54,569 nucleotides of DNA from a bacterium (GCA_021815315.1 JAKAHB010000001.1:1-54569), one strand, 5' to 3'. Shown: positions 41,065-50,118, counted from the stretch's first letter. The notes: generated from the sequence alone by a model not told the origin. Program-made: numbers and translations.

Positions 41065-42609
41065 CTAGGCAGACTCTTCTTTGGGCCGATACTGCAGGGC
41101 TTCGGCGATATGGGCGGCTTGGATTATCTCCGCCTGGCCCAGATCGGCAATCGTGCGGCCAATTTTTAAAACGCGGTGATACGAGCGAGCCGACAAATGC
41201 AAACTGTCAACGGCAGTCTTTAGTAACTCGTGAGCTCTACTCTCCAGCTGGCAATACTGCTTCATTTGCAAGATATTCATTTGGCTGTTGGTTTGAATTT
41301 GGTTGTTAGCGAATCGTTGTCGCTGGCGTCCTCGAGCCGCTAACACTCTTTGCAAAACCGTTTTGCTATTCTCCGCTATTTTTTCGGCCGCCAGTTTGTC
41401 GTATTTAATCAGGGGCACTTCCAAGTGCAAGTCAATTCGGTCAAGTAGTGGCCCCGAAATCTTCCGCTGGTATTTAGTCACTTGTCCGGGGGTGCAAACA
41501 CAATCTTTGTGCGGGTTGGTTAAGTGCCCGCAAGGACAGGGATTCATGGCGGCCACCAACATAAAATCGGCTGGGAACTCAATCGTTCCGGCGGCTCGAG
41601 AAACTGTGATAACCCCGTCTTCCAGCGGTTGTCGCAAGGCCTCTAAAACATCGCGGTGGAATTCCGGAAGTTCATCCAGAAACAAAACTCCTCGGTGAGA
41701 TAAAGTAATTTCTCCGGGTTTGGGATGATTGCCTCCGCCAACCAGCGCCACGGCCGAAGCGGTGTGATGCGGATGGCGGAAGGGACGCTTTATAACAAGA
41801 GGCCTTTCCGGTTTTAGCTGTCCGGAAATACTAAAAATTTTAGAGACTTCCAGAGACTCGTTAAAAGTCAGCGGCGGTAAGATGTTGGCTAGAGCTTTGG
41901 CCAACAAGGTTTTTCCCGAACCGGGTGGGCCGCTCATCAAAACGTTGTGACCTCCACTGGCGGCGATTTCAAGGGCTCTTTTGGCTTGTTCTTGGCCGCG
42001 GATATAAGCCAAATCATAAACTTCGCTGCCTTGTTGGTTGTCGGTAAGGGCATTAAAGTTAATTGGTTCTTGCGCGGTTAAAAGACTGGCGCCCTTGAGA
42101 TGTCCAATCGCTTCTCCTAGGGTCCGCAAGCCAAAGACTTGCAGGTTGCCCGCGATCGCGGCTTCCGGGGCGTTGGCTTGCGGGAGATAGAGTTCGTCAA
42201 AACCAAGCTGTTTGGCCATCAAGGCTATAGGCAGGGCGCCATTAACCGGGCGCAAGTTTCCCTCCAATGAAAGTTCGCCAATAAAAAGTTTTTTTTCCAA
42301 AAATTCAAAAGGAAGCTGCTTGGAAGCCGTCAAGAAAGCCAGAGCGATAGGCAGGTCAAAAATCGGCCCCTCTTTTTTGATGTCGGCTGGAGCTAAATTA
42401 ACTACAATCCGTCGGTGCGTGTGGTGCGGCGGTGAATAACCGGAATTGCGAACCGCGGAGTTAACCCTCTCTTTGGATTCGTTCACCGCGGCGTCCGGCA
42501 AACCAACAATCTGGAAAGAATGCAACTGGCCGGGGATAGTGTCTACTTCCACCTCAATAGGTTGAGCCTCCAAGCCGATAATGGCGGCCGAGAATGTCTT
42601 TGAGGGCAT
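41065..42609 (-). CDS. comM: ComM/YifB-family Mg-chelatase-like AAA+ ATPase
   Basis: 514 residues. The N-terminal ChlI-like domain starts with AAIIGLEAQPIEVEVDTIPG and GLPDAAVNESKERV. The AAA+ core has Walker A SGPPGSGKTLLAKALA, Walker B GVLFLDELPEFHRDVLE and arginine-finger region ISGPLLDRIDLHLEV. It also has the typical Cys-rich insert NPCPCGHLTNPHKDCVCTPG. ComM is a hexameric helicase that extends heteroduplex joints during natural transformation. Its presence fits DNA uptake by the cell, but the window has no other com gene. It converges on the M23 gene. Confidence 0.93.
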   Translation of the reverse strand: MPSKTFSAAIIGLEAQPIEVEVDTIPGQLHSFQIVGLPDAAVNESKERVNSAVRNSGYSPPHHTHRRIVVNLAPADIKKEGPIFDLPIALAFLTASKQLPFEFLEKKLFIGELSLEGNLRPVNGALPIALMAKQLGFDELYLPQANAPEAAIAGNLQVFGLRTLGEAIGHLKGASLLTAQEPINFNALTDNQQGSEVYDLAYIRGQEQAKRALEIAASGGHNVLMSGPPGSGKTLLAKALANILPPLTFNESLEVSKIFSISGQLKPERPLVIKRPFRHPHHTASAVALVGGGNHPKPGEITLSHRGVLFLDELPEFHRDVLEALRQPLEDGVITVSRAAGTIEFPADFMLVAAMNPCPCGHLTNPHKDCVCTPGQVTKYQRKISGPLLDRIDLHLEVPLIKYDKLAAEKIAENSKTVLQRVLAARGRQRQRFANNQIQTNSQMNILQMKQYCQLESRAHELLKTAVDSLHLSARSYHRVLKIGRTIADLGQAEIIQAAHIAEALQYRPKEESA

Positions 42610-42667
42610 GAAAAATTTTTAATTTTATAATTTTTTTAAATAATACTCTAAATGCCAAATTTTAAAA

Positions 42668-43012
42668 CTACGCGCTGCACGTCTTTGATATTTTAGCGAA
42701 AATAAGAGTTAGCTCGTGGGCTTCTCTCCACAGTTTCTTGCAAACGTCTTTTTCTTCTTCTCTTGCTTTGGCAATCATTCTTAACCAATGCTTTGTTTCG
42801 TTTACTTCTTTCTGGCAGATACGTATTTTGTTTTTAAAATCCTTTTTCGAGCTTGCCTGGTTTGCCTCCATATAATTGGCTCCAACGCTTGTCCCAGACC
42901 TTATTATCTGACCGATTAGGGGTCTAACAATTTCATTTTTGGGTAAGGATTTTGCAAAATTTATAATTTATTCACCAAATCTAGCAGTTCTCTCTTCTAG
43001 ATCGTAGTTCGT
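42668..43012 (-). pseudogene. Four-helix-bundle (S23/IVP family) protein gene with in-frame stop
   Basis: Read on the minus strand, 43012-42668 gives a nearly complete S23/IVP (PF05635) protein: TNYDLEERTARFGE, then a TAA at 42970-42968, then IINFAKSLPKNEIVRP, LIGQIIRSGTSVGANYMEA, KKDFKNKIRICQKEVNETKH and a short C-terminus to 42668. The match runs on in the same frame across the stop, so it is a nonsense mutation and not a join of two genes. No ATG, GTG or TTG is found at the expected start; the codon before TNYDL is AAC. Only the last 67 residues, from the ATG at 42871, could still be made. The family is scattered and often laterally acquired, and was first seen in 23S rRNA intervening sequences. 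Confidence 0.82.
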
Positions 43013-43014
43013 GT

Positions 43015-43054
43015 TTTTAAAATTACAAATTTAGATTTATTTTAAAATTACAAA
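43015..43054. repeat. AT-rich direct repeat next to the pseudogene
   Basis: TTTTAAAATTACAAA occurs at 43015-43029 and again at 43040-43054, a 25-base period, with a decaying third unit to about 43072. It sits between the pseudogene and the histidine kinase and is far more AT-rich than the surroundings. Confidence 0.7.
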
Positions 43055-43117
43055 AATTAAAAATTTATTTTACAAGTGCTTATTGTCGATGTTTTTAATT
43101 TCATTCCGGTTTCTTGT

Positions 43118-44701
43118 TCAGGCTTCCAGCGGCAACGCAACCACAAACTCACTCCCCCTTCCTTCCCCGTCTGAATAGGCGGTAATCTTGCCCTGGTGTT
43201 CTTCAAGAATAATGCGAGCGACATAAAGACCCAGCCCCGTACCATCTGTCCAGACGCGCGGCGAACGCTCACCGCGAGAGAATTTTTGAAAGAGTCGGGA
43301 AAGTCCATCCAGAGAAATCCCTATGCCGGTGTCAGCCACTTTTAAAATGGCCGATTGGCTTTCTTCTATTAGGCTTACGGTTATGCTTCCCTTCTCGGTG
43401 TATTTAATGGCGTTATCAATTAAATTCATTACTACTTGTCGCAATTTGTTTTCGTCGGCTCTTACCAAGAGATCTCGCGGGGTGATTTCAAGATTAAGCG
43501 CCAGTTCTTTTTTCTTGGCCTGTTGTTCCAGTTCTTCGGCGACGCTTTTAACCATAGTGGTAAGGTTGACTCGATCCTGCCATTCATATTTCATGCGCCC
43601 TTGTTCAATCCGAGAAATGGTTAAGAGGTCGTCAACCAAAGCCATTAGTCGAGTGGAGCTTTGCATGATTTTATCCACCTTGTCTTTGATTTCCGGAGAA
43701 GTCGGGCCATAGTCGCCTTCAAGAATCATGGAAGAAAATCCGCGAATAGCGGTTAAGGGAGTGCGCAGTTGATGGGAGGCGATGGAGATAAATTCCGACT
43801 TGGCCTGGTCAAGCCTTTGTAATTTCTCGTTGACCGCTCGCAATTCCAAAGTCAGTTTCTCCAGGCGCTCTTTGGACTCTACCTCTTTGATAACGCTACG
43901 AACCAGTAAGAAGCTGAAAATGGCGATAAGGATGAAAATGAAAGAACTAAGCGCCCACTGGCTCGGAGTTTTTGAAACGAAAATATTAAACAAAAAAACG
44001 AGAGAAATCGCTCCGGCAAAGAATTCGGTGGTTATAACCTTGGTGTTAAAGAGATTATGTTTTAGAACCGGATAGCTCATAAAAAAGATATAGAGGATGA
44101 CAAAATAGTTGCCGAAGGGGTAAGAATTGAATAATTGCGGAAAAAAGTTAGTTGCTCCGGCGCTAAAACCAAAGACCAAAGAAAGAAGAACATATTTTAT
44201 TTGTTGCTTGGCTACTCCCGTTTCTTCCCGGTAACGCTTAAATAGAAGGGTGGCCGAGTAGCCAAGATAAAAAACAAAAATTAGCGGAAAAAGATAATAA
44301 AGCGGACCGGGATCAACCCAATGAAACCCGAACTTGAAAGTCATGCCCTGCTTAAAAAGGCGAGTAAAACTTAGGGCAAATAGCAATATTCCGGCAAAGA
44401 AAGCCGACAGCCTGGCCAACCCCTTTTCTTTTTCTAGGTTTAAAAAATTAAGAGTAAAATTAAAATATAAAACAGGGATGAAAACGCCGGCCGCATCCAA
44501 AAAATATTGCCACAACAAAGCATTTTTTTCGCTCAAACTGTTAGTAACGCCCCAAAGGCCCAGCCCCCAAAGGGCGATAACGACAGACACCAAAAACCAA
44601 GAATGATTGAGTTTTGATTTTCTGTTGTCGGCATAGATTATCAAACCCAGACCCAAGCTGGCGAAGAAGATAATTATGCTGGAAACAGAAAAGAGGTTCA
44701 T
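43118..44701 (-). CDS. Membrane sensor histidine kinase with 7-8 N-terminal helices
   Basis: About 527 residues from the ATG at 44701, which overlaps the TGA of the HAD gene (ATGA). The first ~245 residues hold seven to eight membrane helices, like the HisKA_7TM sensor region. A linker helix (VESKERLEKLTLELRAVNEKL) leads to HisKA with the phospho-acceptor His in SIASHQLRTPLTAIRGF. HATPase_c has the N box NLIDNAIKYTEKGSI, G1 VADTGIGIS, and G2 GTGLGLYVARIILEEH. It senses an unknown membrane or envelope signal. No response regulator lies next to it, so it is an orphan here. The longer start (44731, TTG) is not needed. Confidence 0.9.
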   Translation of the reverse strand: MNLFSVSSIIIFFASLGLGLIIYADNRKSKLNHSWFLVSVVIALWGLGLWGVTNSLSEKNALLWQYFLDAAGVFIPVLYFNFTLNFLNLEKEKGLARLSAFFAGILLFALSFTRLFKQGMTFKFGFHWVDPGPLYYLFPLIFVFYLGYSATLLFKRYREETGVAKQQIKYVLLSLVFGFSAGATNFFPQLFNSYPFGNYFVILYIFFMSYPVLKHNLFNTKVITTEFFAGAISLVFLFNIFVSKTPSQWALSSFIFILIAIFSFLLVRSVIKEVESKERLEKLTLELRAVNEKLQRLDQAKSEFISIASHQLRTPLTAIRGFSSMILEGDYGPTSPEIKDKVDKIMQSSTRLMALVDDLLTISRIEQGRMKYEWQDRVNLTTMVKSVAEELEQQAKKKELALNLEITPRDLLVRADENKLRQVVMNLIDNAIKYTEKGSITVSLIEESQSAILKVADTGIGISLDGLSRLFQKFSRGERSPRVWTDGTGLGLYVARIILEEHQGKITAYSDGEGRGSEFVVALPLEA

Positions 44702-45360
44702 AAAAGGTCTTTGAAATGAAGGACGGGCCAACTTCTTTTTTGAGCTTCCCGCAAAAGTTTTTTACCGGGGTTTACGACAAAAGGGTGCGCTACACTTTGC
44801 AACATGTCCAGATCGGAGAAATGGTCGGCATAGGCCCAAGCCGACTTAAGGGAAAACCCTTTTTCATTCGCGAATTCATGAAGGGAGCTAGTTTTGTTCT
44901 TGCCATAAACAATTTTGCTAATCTTTCCGGTAAACTTACCGTTCGCAACTTCCAGGTGAGGAGTTTTATACTCGGTAATCTCAAGGAATCTAGCAATTTC
45001 TTTTACCAAGACATCCGGCACGCTGGAAACAATCAGCAATTTTCGTCCTTTGGCTCGGTGTTCGTTTATCAGGGCGACCAAGTCTGAAAAAATAATTTTT
45101 TTTAGAACCGTCTCAAAAAAATCAGCCGCCAATTTTTGGACTTCTTCGCTCCCCCTGCCTTTTAAGAACCCATAGGCAAACTCCATCATTGCTTCCGGGT
45201 TTTTAGCCAGATTAAGTTTGTAGAGGACAAACCAAAGAGACAGTTTGAGATAGAATCCCAGAGTGATAAATTTTTTTTGCAGAAGATACTTCAAAAAGAG
45301 CTGCTGGCTGTAGCCGTTAATAAGAGTGTTGTCCAGGTCTATAACCACAAGTTCATTCAT
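44698..45360 (-). CDS. HAD-IB-type phosphatase (SerB-like)
   Basis: 220 residues. Motif I is VVIDLDNTLIN with the nucleophile Asp, motif II is the Ser in LLIVSSVPD, motif III Lys lies in the FTGKISKIVYGKNKTSSL region, and motif IV is AYADHFSDLDML. The helical cap between motifs I and II is typical of subclass IB enzymes, which include phosphoserine phosphatase and small-molecule lipid or sugar phosphatases. In bacteria this type is often beside or fused to PlsC acyltransferases, and plsC lies 12 bases upstream here. A role in phospholipid or lysophosphatidate metabolism is plausible. Confidence 0.85.
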   Translation of the reverse strand: MNELVVIDLDNTLINGYSQQLFLKYLLQKKFITLGFYLKLSLWFVLYKLNLAKNPEAMMEFAYGFLKGRGSEEVQKLAADFFETVLKKIIFSDLVALINEHRAKGRKLLIVSSVPDVLVKEIARFLEITEYKTPHLEVANGKFTGKISKIVYGKNKTSSLHEFANEKGFSLKSAWAYADHFSDLDMLQSVAHPFVVNPGKKLLREAQKRSWPVLHFKDLL

Positions 45361-45372
45361 TTTATTTGTTAT

Positions 45373-46092
45373 TTAATGAAGTTCGGACAAAGTGTTTTTA
45401 TCGGCGAAAGGATATTCTTGGCCGATTAGTTCGGCGATTTTGACCATCACATAATCGGTAATCCGACGATAGTCTTCTTCGGTTGTGTCCAGCTCGTTGT
45501 ATTGGTCGAGATAGATTGGTTCTCCGATTTTTATCCCAATCCTCTTTGCCAGTTTGGGCTGGTGTTGCCCGGGCGGCCAAACTTCGTAAGCGTTTATAAT
45601 CCCGACCGGTAAAATCGGCGCCCGGCTTTTGACGGCGAATTTAGCTATCCCAGTGAAGGATTTTTGCAGTTTACCCGATCGACTTCTTGTTCCTTCGGGA
45701 AAAATGCCGAAAGCGCGGCCCTGTTTTAGGACGGATAGGGCTTGACTGTGCACCTCGGCCTTGTTGGGATTATCGCGATCAACCCGTATTTGCCCGGTCA
45801 TTTTCATTAAAAGTCGCCACAGCGGTTTTTGAAAAAATACTTCGGCGGCCAGGTAATGTACCGGGCGGCCAGCAATGGAAGAAAAACAAAGAAAATCCAG
45901 ATAACTCTCGTGGTTGGAAGCGATAATTACCGGACCGGTTTTGGGAATTCTTTGCTTCCCCGAAACAGATTTTATAAAGATAGCTTTGATTAACGGGACC
46001 AAGGTTATCCTCAGTAGCCGATACCCCCACTTAGAAGTAAAAGTTTCTTTATATTCAAGTTCGTGATTATTCTTTTGCTGTGAGTTAGACAT
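45373..46092 (-). CDS. plsC: 1-acyl-glycerol-3-phosphate acyltransferase (PlsC family), copy 1
   Basis: 239 residues. Motif I is ASNHESYLD (NHx4D, catalytic His/Asp), motif II region GQIRVDRDNPNKAEV, motif III is GIFPEGTRSRSGKLQ with Glu and Arg binding the phosphate, and motif IV is APILPVGII. It acylates lysophosphatidic acid at the membrane surface, making phosphatidic acid. It has its own promoter (46134-46162), whose -10 is inside the terminator of the pheST unit. The HAD phosphatase and the histidine kinase follow in the same unit. The N-terminal ~30 residues are basic and lack a clear membrane anchor. Confidence 0.92.
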   Translation of the reverse strand: MSNSQQKNNHELEYKETFTSKWGYRLLRITLVPLIKAIFIKSVSGKQRIPKTGPVIIASNHESYLDFLCFSSIAGRPVHYLAAEVFFQKPLWRLLMKMTGQIRVDRDNPNKAEVHSQALSVLKQGRAFGIFPEGTRSRSGKLQKSFTGIAKFAVKSRAPILPVGIINAYEVWPPGQHQPKLAKRIGIKIGEPIYLDQYNELDTTEEDYRRITDYVMVKIAELIGQEYPFADKNTLSELH

Positions 46093-46115
46093 TATTGATT
46101 TGGAGAATTTATTAC

Positions 46116-46148
46116 AAAAAAACCAGTAAGTTCATTATACTGGTTTTT
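46116..46148 (-). terminator. Intrinsic terminator of the pheS-pheT-RNHCP unit
   Basis: A perfect 11-base stem, AAAAACCAGTA (46118-46128) with TACTGGTTTTT (46138-46148). On the minus strand it is followed by a run of seven T including part of the stem. It is 20 bases after the RNHCP stop. Confidence 0.8.
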
Positions 46149-46162
46149 GCGGAATTTGTGAA
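46134..46162 (-). promoter_or_regulatory. plsC promoter nested in the preceding terminator
   Basis: On the minus strand TTCACA (46157-46162, five of six to consensus), a 17-base spacer, and perfect TATAAT (46134-46139). The -10 covers the loop of the terminator hairpin. Transcription would start near 46127, about 35 bases before plsC. Confidence 0.7.
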
Positions 46163-46167
46163 AATTA

Positions 46168-46635
46168 TCAATCTTTTCCTAGTAACTGTTTTTTTATTTC
46201 TTCTCTGTCCCCCTCATCCAAGAGCTTAATCTCTTGCTCCGCAAACTTTTTTTTGGCTTTTGCGTTAAGATTTCTTGAGGTTTTCAGCAAATCTAAGATT
46301 CTTTCCGGATCGTCATCTCCCGCCAGGCGGTTGATGCGGACCTTGTCGCAATGTCGGCATTGATGAACCAGCATAATTTCACCCTGTTTTTTGTGACCAT
46401 ATTTGTCAAAGCCCGCGTGTTTGAAGGTCAAGGCAATTGGCGCCATATCGTCGTGACAGAGCGAGGCCCGGTCCCCCGAAGTTTCGGCATCAACGTGCCT
46501 GGACCACAAACAAGACGGACAATGATTGCGGTTTTTAGTGCCGATTAAATTTTGGCAATTTACTTTTTGTCCGCAGTGGGAGCAAACAAAAAAAAGCTCT
46601 TTCCCGTCCGTTGCCTTATTTTCTGATTTCCGCAT
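46168..46635 (-). CDS. RNHCP-domain zinc-binding protein, copy 1
   Basis: 155 residues. The namesake motif is here: TKNRNHCPSCLWSRHVD, preceded by FFVCSHCG and followed by LVHQCRHCDKVRINRL. The three Cys pairs (CxxC) and His residues should bind zinc. RNHCP proteins (PF12647) are small and uncharacterised; binding to RNA or a partner protein is possible. The C-terminal ~50 residues are charged and helical, an extension not found in copy 2. The ATG lies inside the end of pheT (20-base overlap), so it is translated with the synthetase. plsC follows behind the nested terminator/promoter. Confidence 0.85.
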   Translation of the reverse strand: MRKSENKATDGKELFFVCSHCGQKVNCQNLIGTKNRNHCPSCLWSRHVDAETSGDRASLCHDDMAPIALTFKHAGFDKYGHKKQGEIMLVHQCRHCDKVRINRLAGDDDPERILDLLKTSRNLNAKAKKKFAEQEIKLLDEGDREEIKKQLLGKD

Positions 46636-48961
46636 GGAATTTTTGCTTGAGAACCTCGATTATTTTAGCAATGATTTCATCCGCTTCTTTGGCTTCTAGC
46701 GTTCTCTCGGGCGAACGAAATTCCAGATGAAAAGCCAAACTTTTTTTATCAGCACCGATTTTGTTTCCCTCAAAAATGTCAAAGAGCTCAATTCTAGTAG
46801 TCAAACCCGGAGCAACGCTGGCCAAGGCTTGTTCCAAATCAGCATATTTTATCTCTTTACTGATGATAAAGGCTAAGTCGCGCTCAACGCCGGGAAACCT
46901 CGGTATGTCCCTAAAGACTTTAGTCTTGGGGTCAACTTCAAGAAGTTTTTTCAGATTAATTTCAAAAAATACGGCCAGTTTGTCCCCATGAGTTTCAGAT
47001 TGATAGGCAATCAAGTTTTCCCGATAAGCAAGCCCTAGGCGCCCAAAAAGGCTCTCCAAGATTCCTTTGGCCTGCAAGAATAAATTATTGTTATTCCCTA
47101 CCAAAACTCCGGCCAAGTGTTTCTCTTGACGCGGCAGCTTGGCGCTACCGGAATTATCAGCCGGAATGTCACCCGGCTCTTTGAAATAGACTGAACCGAT
47201 TTCAAATAAAGAAAACTTATCAAAAAATCTCAAATTATCCGTAACATTTTTTCTCAAATTGGAAACAAGATTTTGGCGCAATAGGGCTTGTTCTTGGCTG
47301 ACCGGGTTTTTGAGTTTCAAAAATCCGGTGGAATTTTTCTCCGCCACCTCAACCTGCTCGGAACCGACAAAAGAGTAATTTAAGACCTCGTTCATGTTCG
47401 CTCCCAGGGCCAGAAATTCTTTAATTTTTTCAATTAGCTCTCTTTCTCTGTCTTGTTCGGGGGCTCTCATTTGTAAAGTCGGCAGGCTTGGTTTGATATT
47501 ATTAAAGCCATAGAGCCTGGTTAGCTCTTCAACAAGATCGTCCGGGATTGAGACATCGCCCGTGGATCGCCAGGTCGGGACTGTAACAATTAAATTTTTA
47601 CCAGAACCGGAAACGGCAAACCCCAGCGGTTTTAAGGCAGACTTGATAGCGGCGGGAGCGAAATCAACACCGGATTTTTTGCGAACGTAATCTTGGTCCA
47701 ATTTTATCTTTAAATTATGGTTTTTGAAGTTCTGGATGTCGGTAATTTGGCTGGCGATTTGCGCTCCCGGGGCTGTTTCTGCCAGAAGCTCCAAGAATCT
47801 CAAGAGGCCAAACTCCGCCAAATTGGGATCTTGGCCCTTTTCAAAACGCATGGAAGCTTCAGTGCGCAGATTAAGGCGCAGGGAAGTTCGGCGGATGGTT
47901 TGAGCGTCAAAATTAGCTGCTTCCAAAATGATGGAGGTGGTCTTTTCATCAATTTCCGAATTACCGCCGCCCATTATGCCAGCCAAAGCCACCGGTTTCT
48001 GCGCGTCGCAGATTAAAAGATCGGTTTCTTCAAGTTTGATTTCCGACCCGTCAAGCAATTTCATAGCTTCGCCGTTTTTGGCTTGACGGACAATAATTTC
48101 CTGGTCGGCCAATTTATCGGCATCAAAAGCGTGCAGGGGCTGGCCCAAATCAAGCATCACAAAATTGGTCAAGTCCACAATATTGTTGATTGAACGGTTG
48201 CCGGTAGCGGCCATGGCGCGTTTGAGCCACAAGGGCGACTCGGTGACTTTGATGTTATCAATTTTAACCGCTAAATATCTTGGGCAGGCCTGTTTGTTTT
48301 TTATTCCCACGGACACCTTGTTTGGCGAGGCGCCAAGCCGTTTTTGGGGCGAAGCTTCTTTTAGTTTCGCGTCGGTAAGCGCGGCCAGCTCGCGAGCAAA
48401 TCCGGAATGGCTCCAAAGGTCCGGCCGGTGAGTAATGGTTTTGTTCTCTATTTCGTAAACAGCATCGTCAAGTCCCAAGGCTTCCCCCAGGCCGGCGCCG
48501 ACTTTTAAGCCGTAAGGCGTTAAATCCAAAATCTCTTTCTCCCCCACCATGAATTGTCGTTCCAGGCCAATCTCTTGGGGGCTGCAAATCATTCCCGAAG
48601 ATTTGATACCACGAATTTCTGTTTCTTGAAGCTCGATCAAACCTTCTTCTCCGTGCCATTTTACTTGGGCGCCTATTTTTGCCAAGGGCACGAGCATTCC
48701 TGATCGAACATTCACCCCACCGCAAACGACTTGATATTCGTTTTTCCCGTCGGTTAGTTTGGCGACCACTAAACGATCGGCGTTAGGATGTTTTTCTACC
48801 AAGAGGACTTGAGCGACAACGACTCCAAGCATGCTTTGGGCTGGGTTTTTAATCTCTTCCACTTCAGCAGTATGCAAAGTCAAAAGTTCTCCGATTTGTT
48901 CGGGAGTATGTTTGCTTGGGATATCAACGTGTTTTTTCAGCCAGTTAAGGGATAAATACAT
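46616..48961 (-). CDS. pheT: Phenylalanyl-tRNA synthetase beta subunit
   Basis: 781 residues, the usual length. The start MYLSLNWLKKHVDIP leads to the EMAP-like tRNA-binding domain (VVVAQVLLVEKHPNADRLVV). The B3/B4 editing domain has LFDAD-like and HAFDADKLADQEIIVRQA. The B5 domain is near residues 410-480, then the catalytic-like core with NEVLNYSF, and the C-terminal FDX-ACB anticodon domain (RDIPRFPGVERDLAFIISKE). It forms an alpha2-beta2 enzyme with PheS. pheS lies 56 bases upstream and the RNHCP gene overlaps its 3' end. Confidence 0.96.
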   Translation of the reverse strand: MYLSLNWLKKHVDIPSKHTPEQIGELLTLHTAEVEEIKNPAQSMLGVVVAQVLLVEKHPNADRLVVAKLTDGKNEYQVVCGGVNVRSGMLVPLAKIGAQVKWHGEEGLIELQETEIRGIKSSGMICSPQEIGLERQFMVGEKEILDLTPYGLKVGAGLGEALGLDDAVYEIENKTITHRPDLWSHSGFARELAALTDAKLKEASPQKRLGASPNKVSVGIKNKQACPRYLAVKIDNIKVTESPLWLKRAMAATGNRSINNIVDLTNFVMLDLGQPLHAFDADKLADQEIIVRQAKNGEAMKLLDGSEIKLEETDLLICDAQKPVALAGIMGGGNSEIDEKTTSIILEAANFDAQTIRRTSLRLNLRTEASMRFEKGQDPNLAEFGLLRFLELLAETAPGAQIASQITDIQNFKNHNLKIKLDQDYVRKKSGVDFAPAAIKSALKPLGFAVSGSGKNLIVTVPTWRSTGDVSIPDDLVEELTRLYGFNNIKPSLPTLQMRAPEQDRERELIEKIKEFLALGANMNEVLNYSFVGSEQVEVAEKNSTGFLKLKNPVSQEQALLRQNLVSNLRKNVTDNLRFFDKFSLFEIGSVYFKEPGDIPADNSGSAKLPRQEKHLAGVLVGNNNNLFLQAKGILESLFGRLGLAYRENLIAYQSETHGDKLAVFFEINLKKLLEVDPKTKVFRDIPRFPGVERDLAFIISKEIKYADLEQALASVAPGLTTRIELFDIFEGNKIGADKKSLAFHLEFRSPERTLEAKEADEIIAKIIEVLKQKFHAEIRK

Positions 48962-49017
48962 ATAGTTTCAAATTCCAAATTTCTAATTTCCAGATATTGA
49001 GCTTTTGGATTAAAAAC

Positions 49018-50010
49018 TCAAAACTGTTTTAAAAAACGCAAATCGTTTTGATGAATCATCCTCGTGTCTTCAAACCCGAATTTAAGTTGTGCCAGGCGGT
49101 TAAGGCCAACGCCGAAAGCAAAGCCAGAATATTTTTTTGGGTCAATTTTCCCGTAAGCAAGCACCTGGGGGTGCACCATGCCGGCTCCGATAGATTCTAC
49201 CCAGCCGGTCCCCTTGCACAACCCACAACCTTTGCCGTGGCAGACGGCACATTCAACATCAACCTCAACTCCCGGTTCCACAAAAGGAAAGTAGCCCGGA
49301 CGGATGCGCATTTTTATTTTGTCACCGACAATTTTTTCAACCAGCAGTTTCAAAAAAGCGTTCATATTGGCGACAGAAATGTTTTCATCTACCACCAGCC
49401 CTTCCAGCTGGTAAAAGGTATGATCGTGGCGATTGTCGGTGGCTTCATAGCGAAAAACGCGGCCTGGGGCGACAGCGTATAGCGGCGCGCCGTATTTGAG
49501 CATCGAGCGGATTTGGACCGGACTTGTTTGAGTGCGCAAAAGCACTCCCGGCTGTTCTGTCCAGATGGTGTCTTGCATCTCTCGAGCCGGATGCCAAGCC
49601 GGAACATTCAAGGCTTCAAAATTAAAAAATTCGGATTCTACTTCCGGGCCATCAAGGACCATAAATCCCATAGCGGTAAAATAGTTGGATAGTTCTTGGG
49701 TAATCTGGGTAATAGGATGTAGCGTCCCGGTTTGGAGTTCAAGGCCCGGGAGGGTTTCATCAAAACTTCCATCTGTTTGTTTCTCTCCCGTTGTCATTTT
49801 CTCCAGTGCCTCCTCTACGTTCTTCTTGAGTCGGTTTATTTCCGGGCCCCACTGCTTTTTATCGGCCTCGTTCATTGTCGCCAACTCTTTCATCAAATTA
49901 GTGACCAGGCCGTTTTTGCGTCCCAGATATTTCACCTTCAAGTCAAAACCAGACTTGGTTGTCAGGTCTTGCTTGAAATCTTTTTCGGTTTGATTGAGTT
50001 TTTCTTGCAT
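49018..50010 (-). CDS. pheS: Phenylalanyl-tRNA synthetase alpha subunit
   Basis: 330 residues, normal length. The N-terminal coiled coil (SGFDLKVKYLGRKNGLVTNLM) contacts tRNA. The class II core has motif 1 around LHPITQITQELSNYFTAMGF, motif 2 RVFRYEATDNRHDHTFYQLE, and motif 3 GFAFGVGLNRLAQLKFG. A CxxC-type cluster, CAVCHGKGCGLCKGTGW, matches the Cys-rich region of many PheS proteins. It makes Phe-tRNA together with PheT. The start ATG at 50010 has no close rival. The valS gene ends 108 bases upstream; that gap shows no clear terminator. Confidence 0.96.
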   Translation of the reverse strand: MQEKLNQTEKDFKQDLTTKSGFDLKVKYLGRKNGLVTNLMKELATMNEADKKQWGPEINRLKKNVEEALEKMTTGEKQTDGSFDETLPGLELQTGTLHPITQITQELSNYFTAMGFMVLDGPEVESEFFNFEALNVPAWHPAREMQDTIWTEQPGVLLRTQTSPVQIRSMLKYGAPLYAVAPGRVFRYEATDNRHDHTFYQLEGLVVDENISVANMNAFLKLLVEKIVGDKIKMRIRPGYFPFVEPGVEVDVECAVCHGKGCGLCKGTGWVESIGAGMVHPQVLAYGKIDPKKYSGFAFGVGLNRLAQLKFGFEDTRMIHQNDLRFLKQF

Positions 50011-50118
50011 CTAATATCGTGTTAACCAGCGAACTGGAAATTAAGAGGTGGCTTTATTTTATACCAATTACGGTTTTTGGTTAAGGCTCCTGCCTTCCTG
50101 GTCTCCCTGTCTTGCGTC

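Noticed and set aside
42668-42871. A short but intact 67-residue gene at this place.
   Set aside because: The same frame continues upstream as the missing half of the S23/IVP family, interrupted by a TAA, so a truncated pseudogene explains it better.
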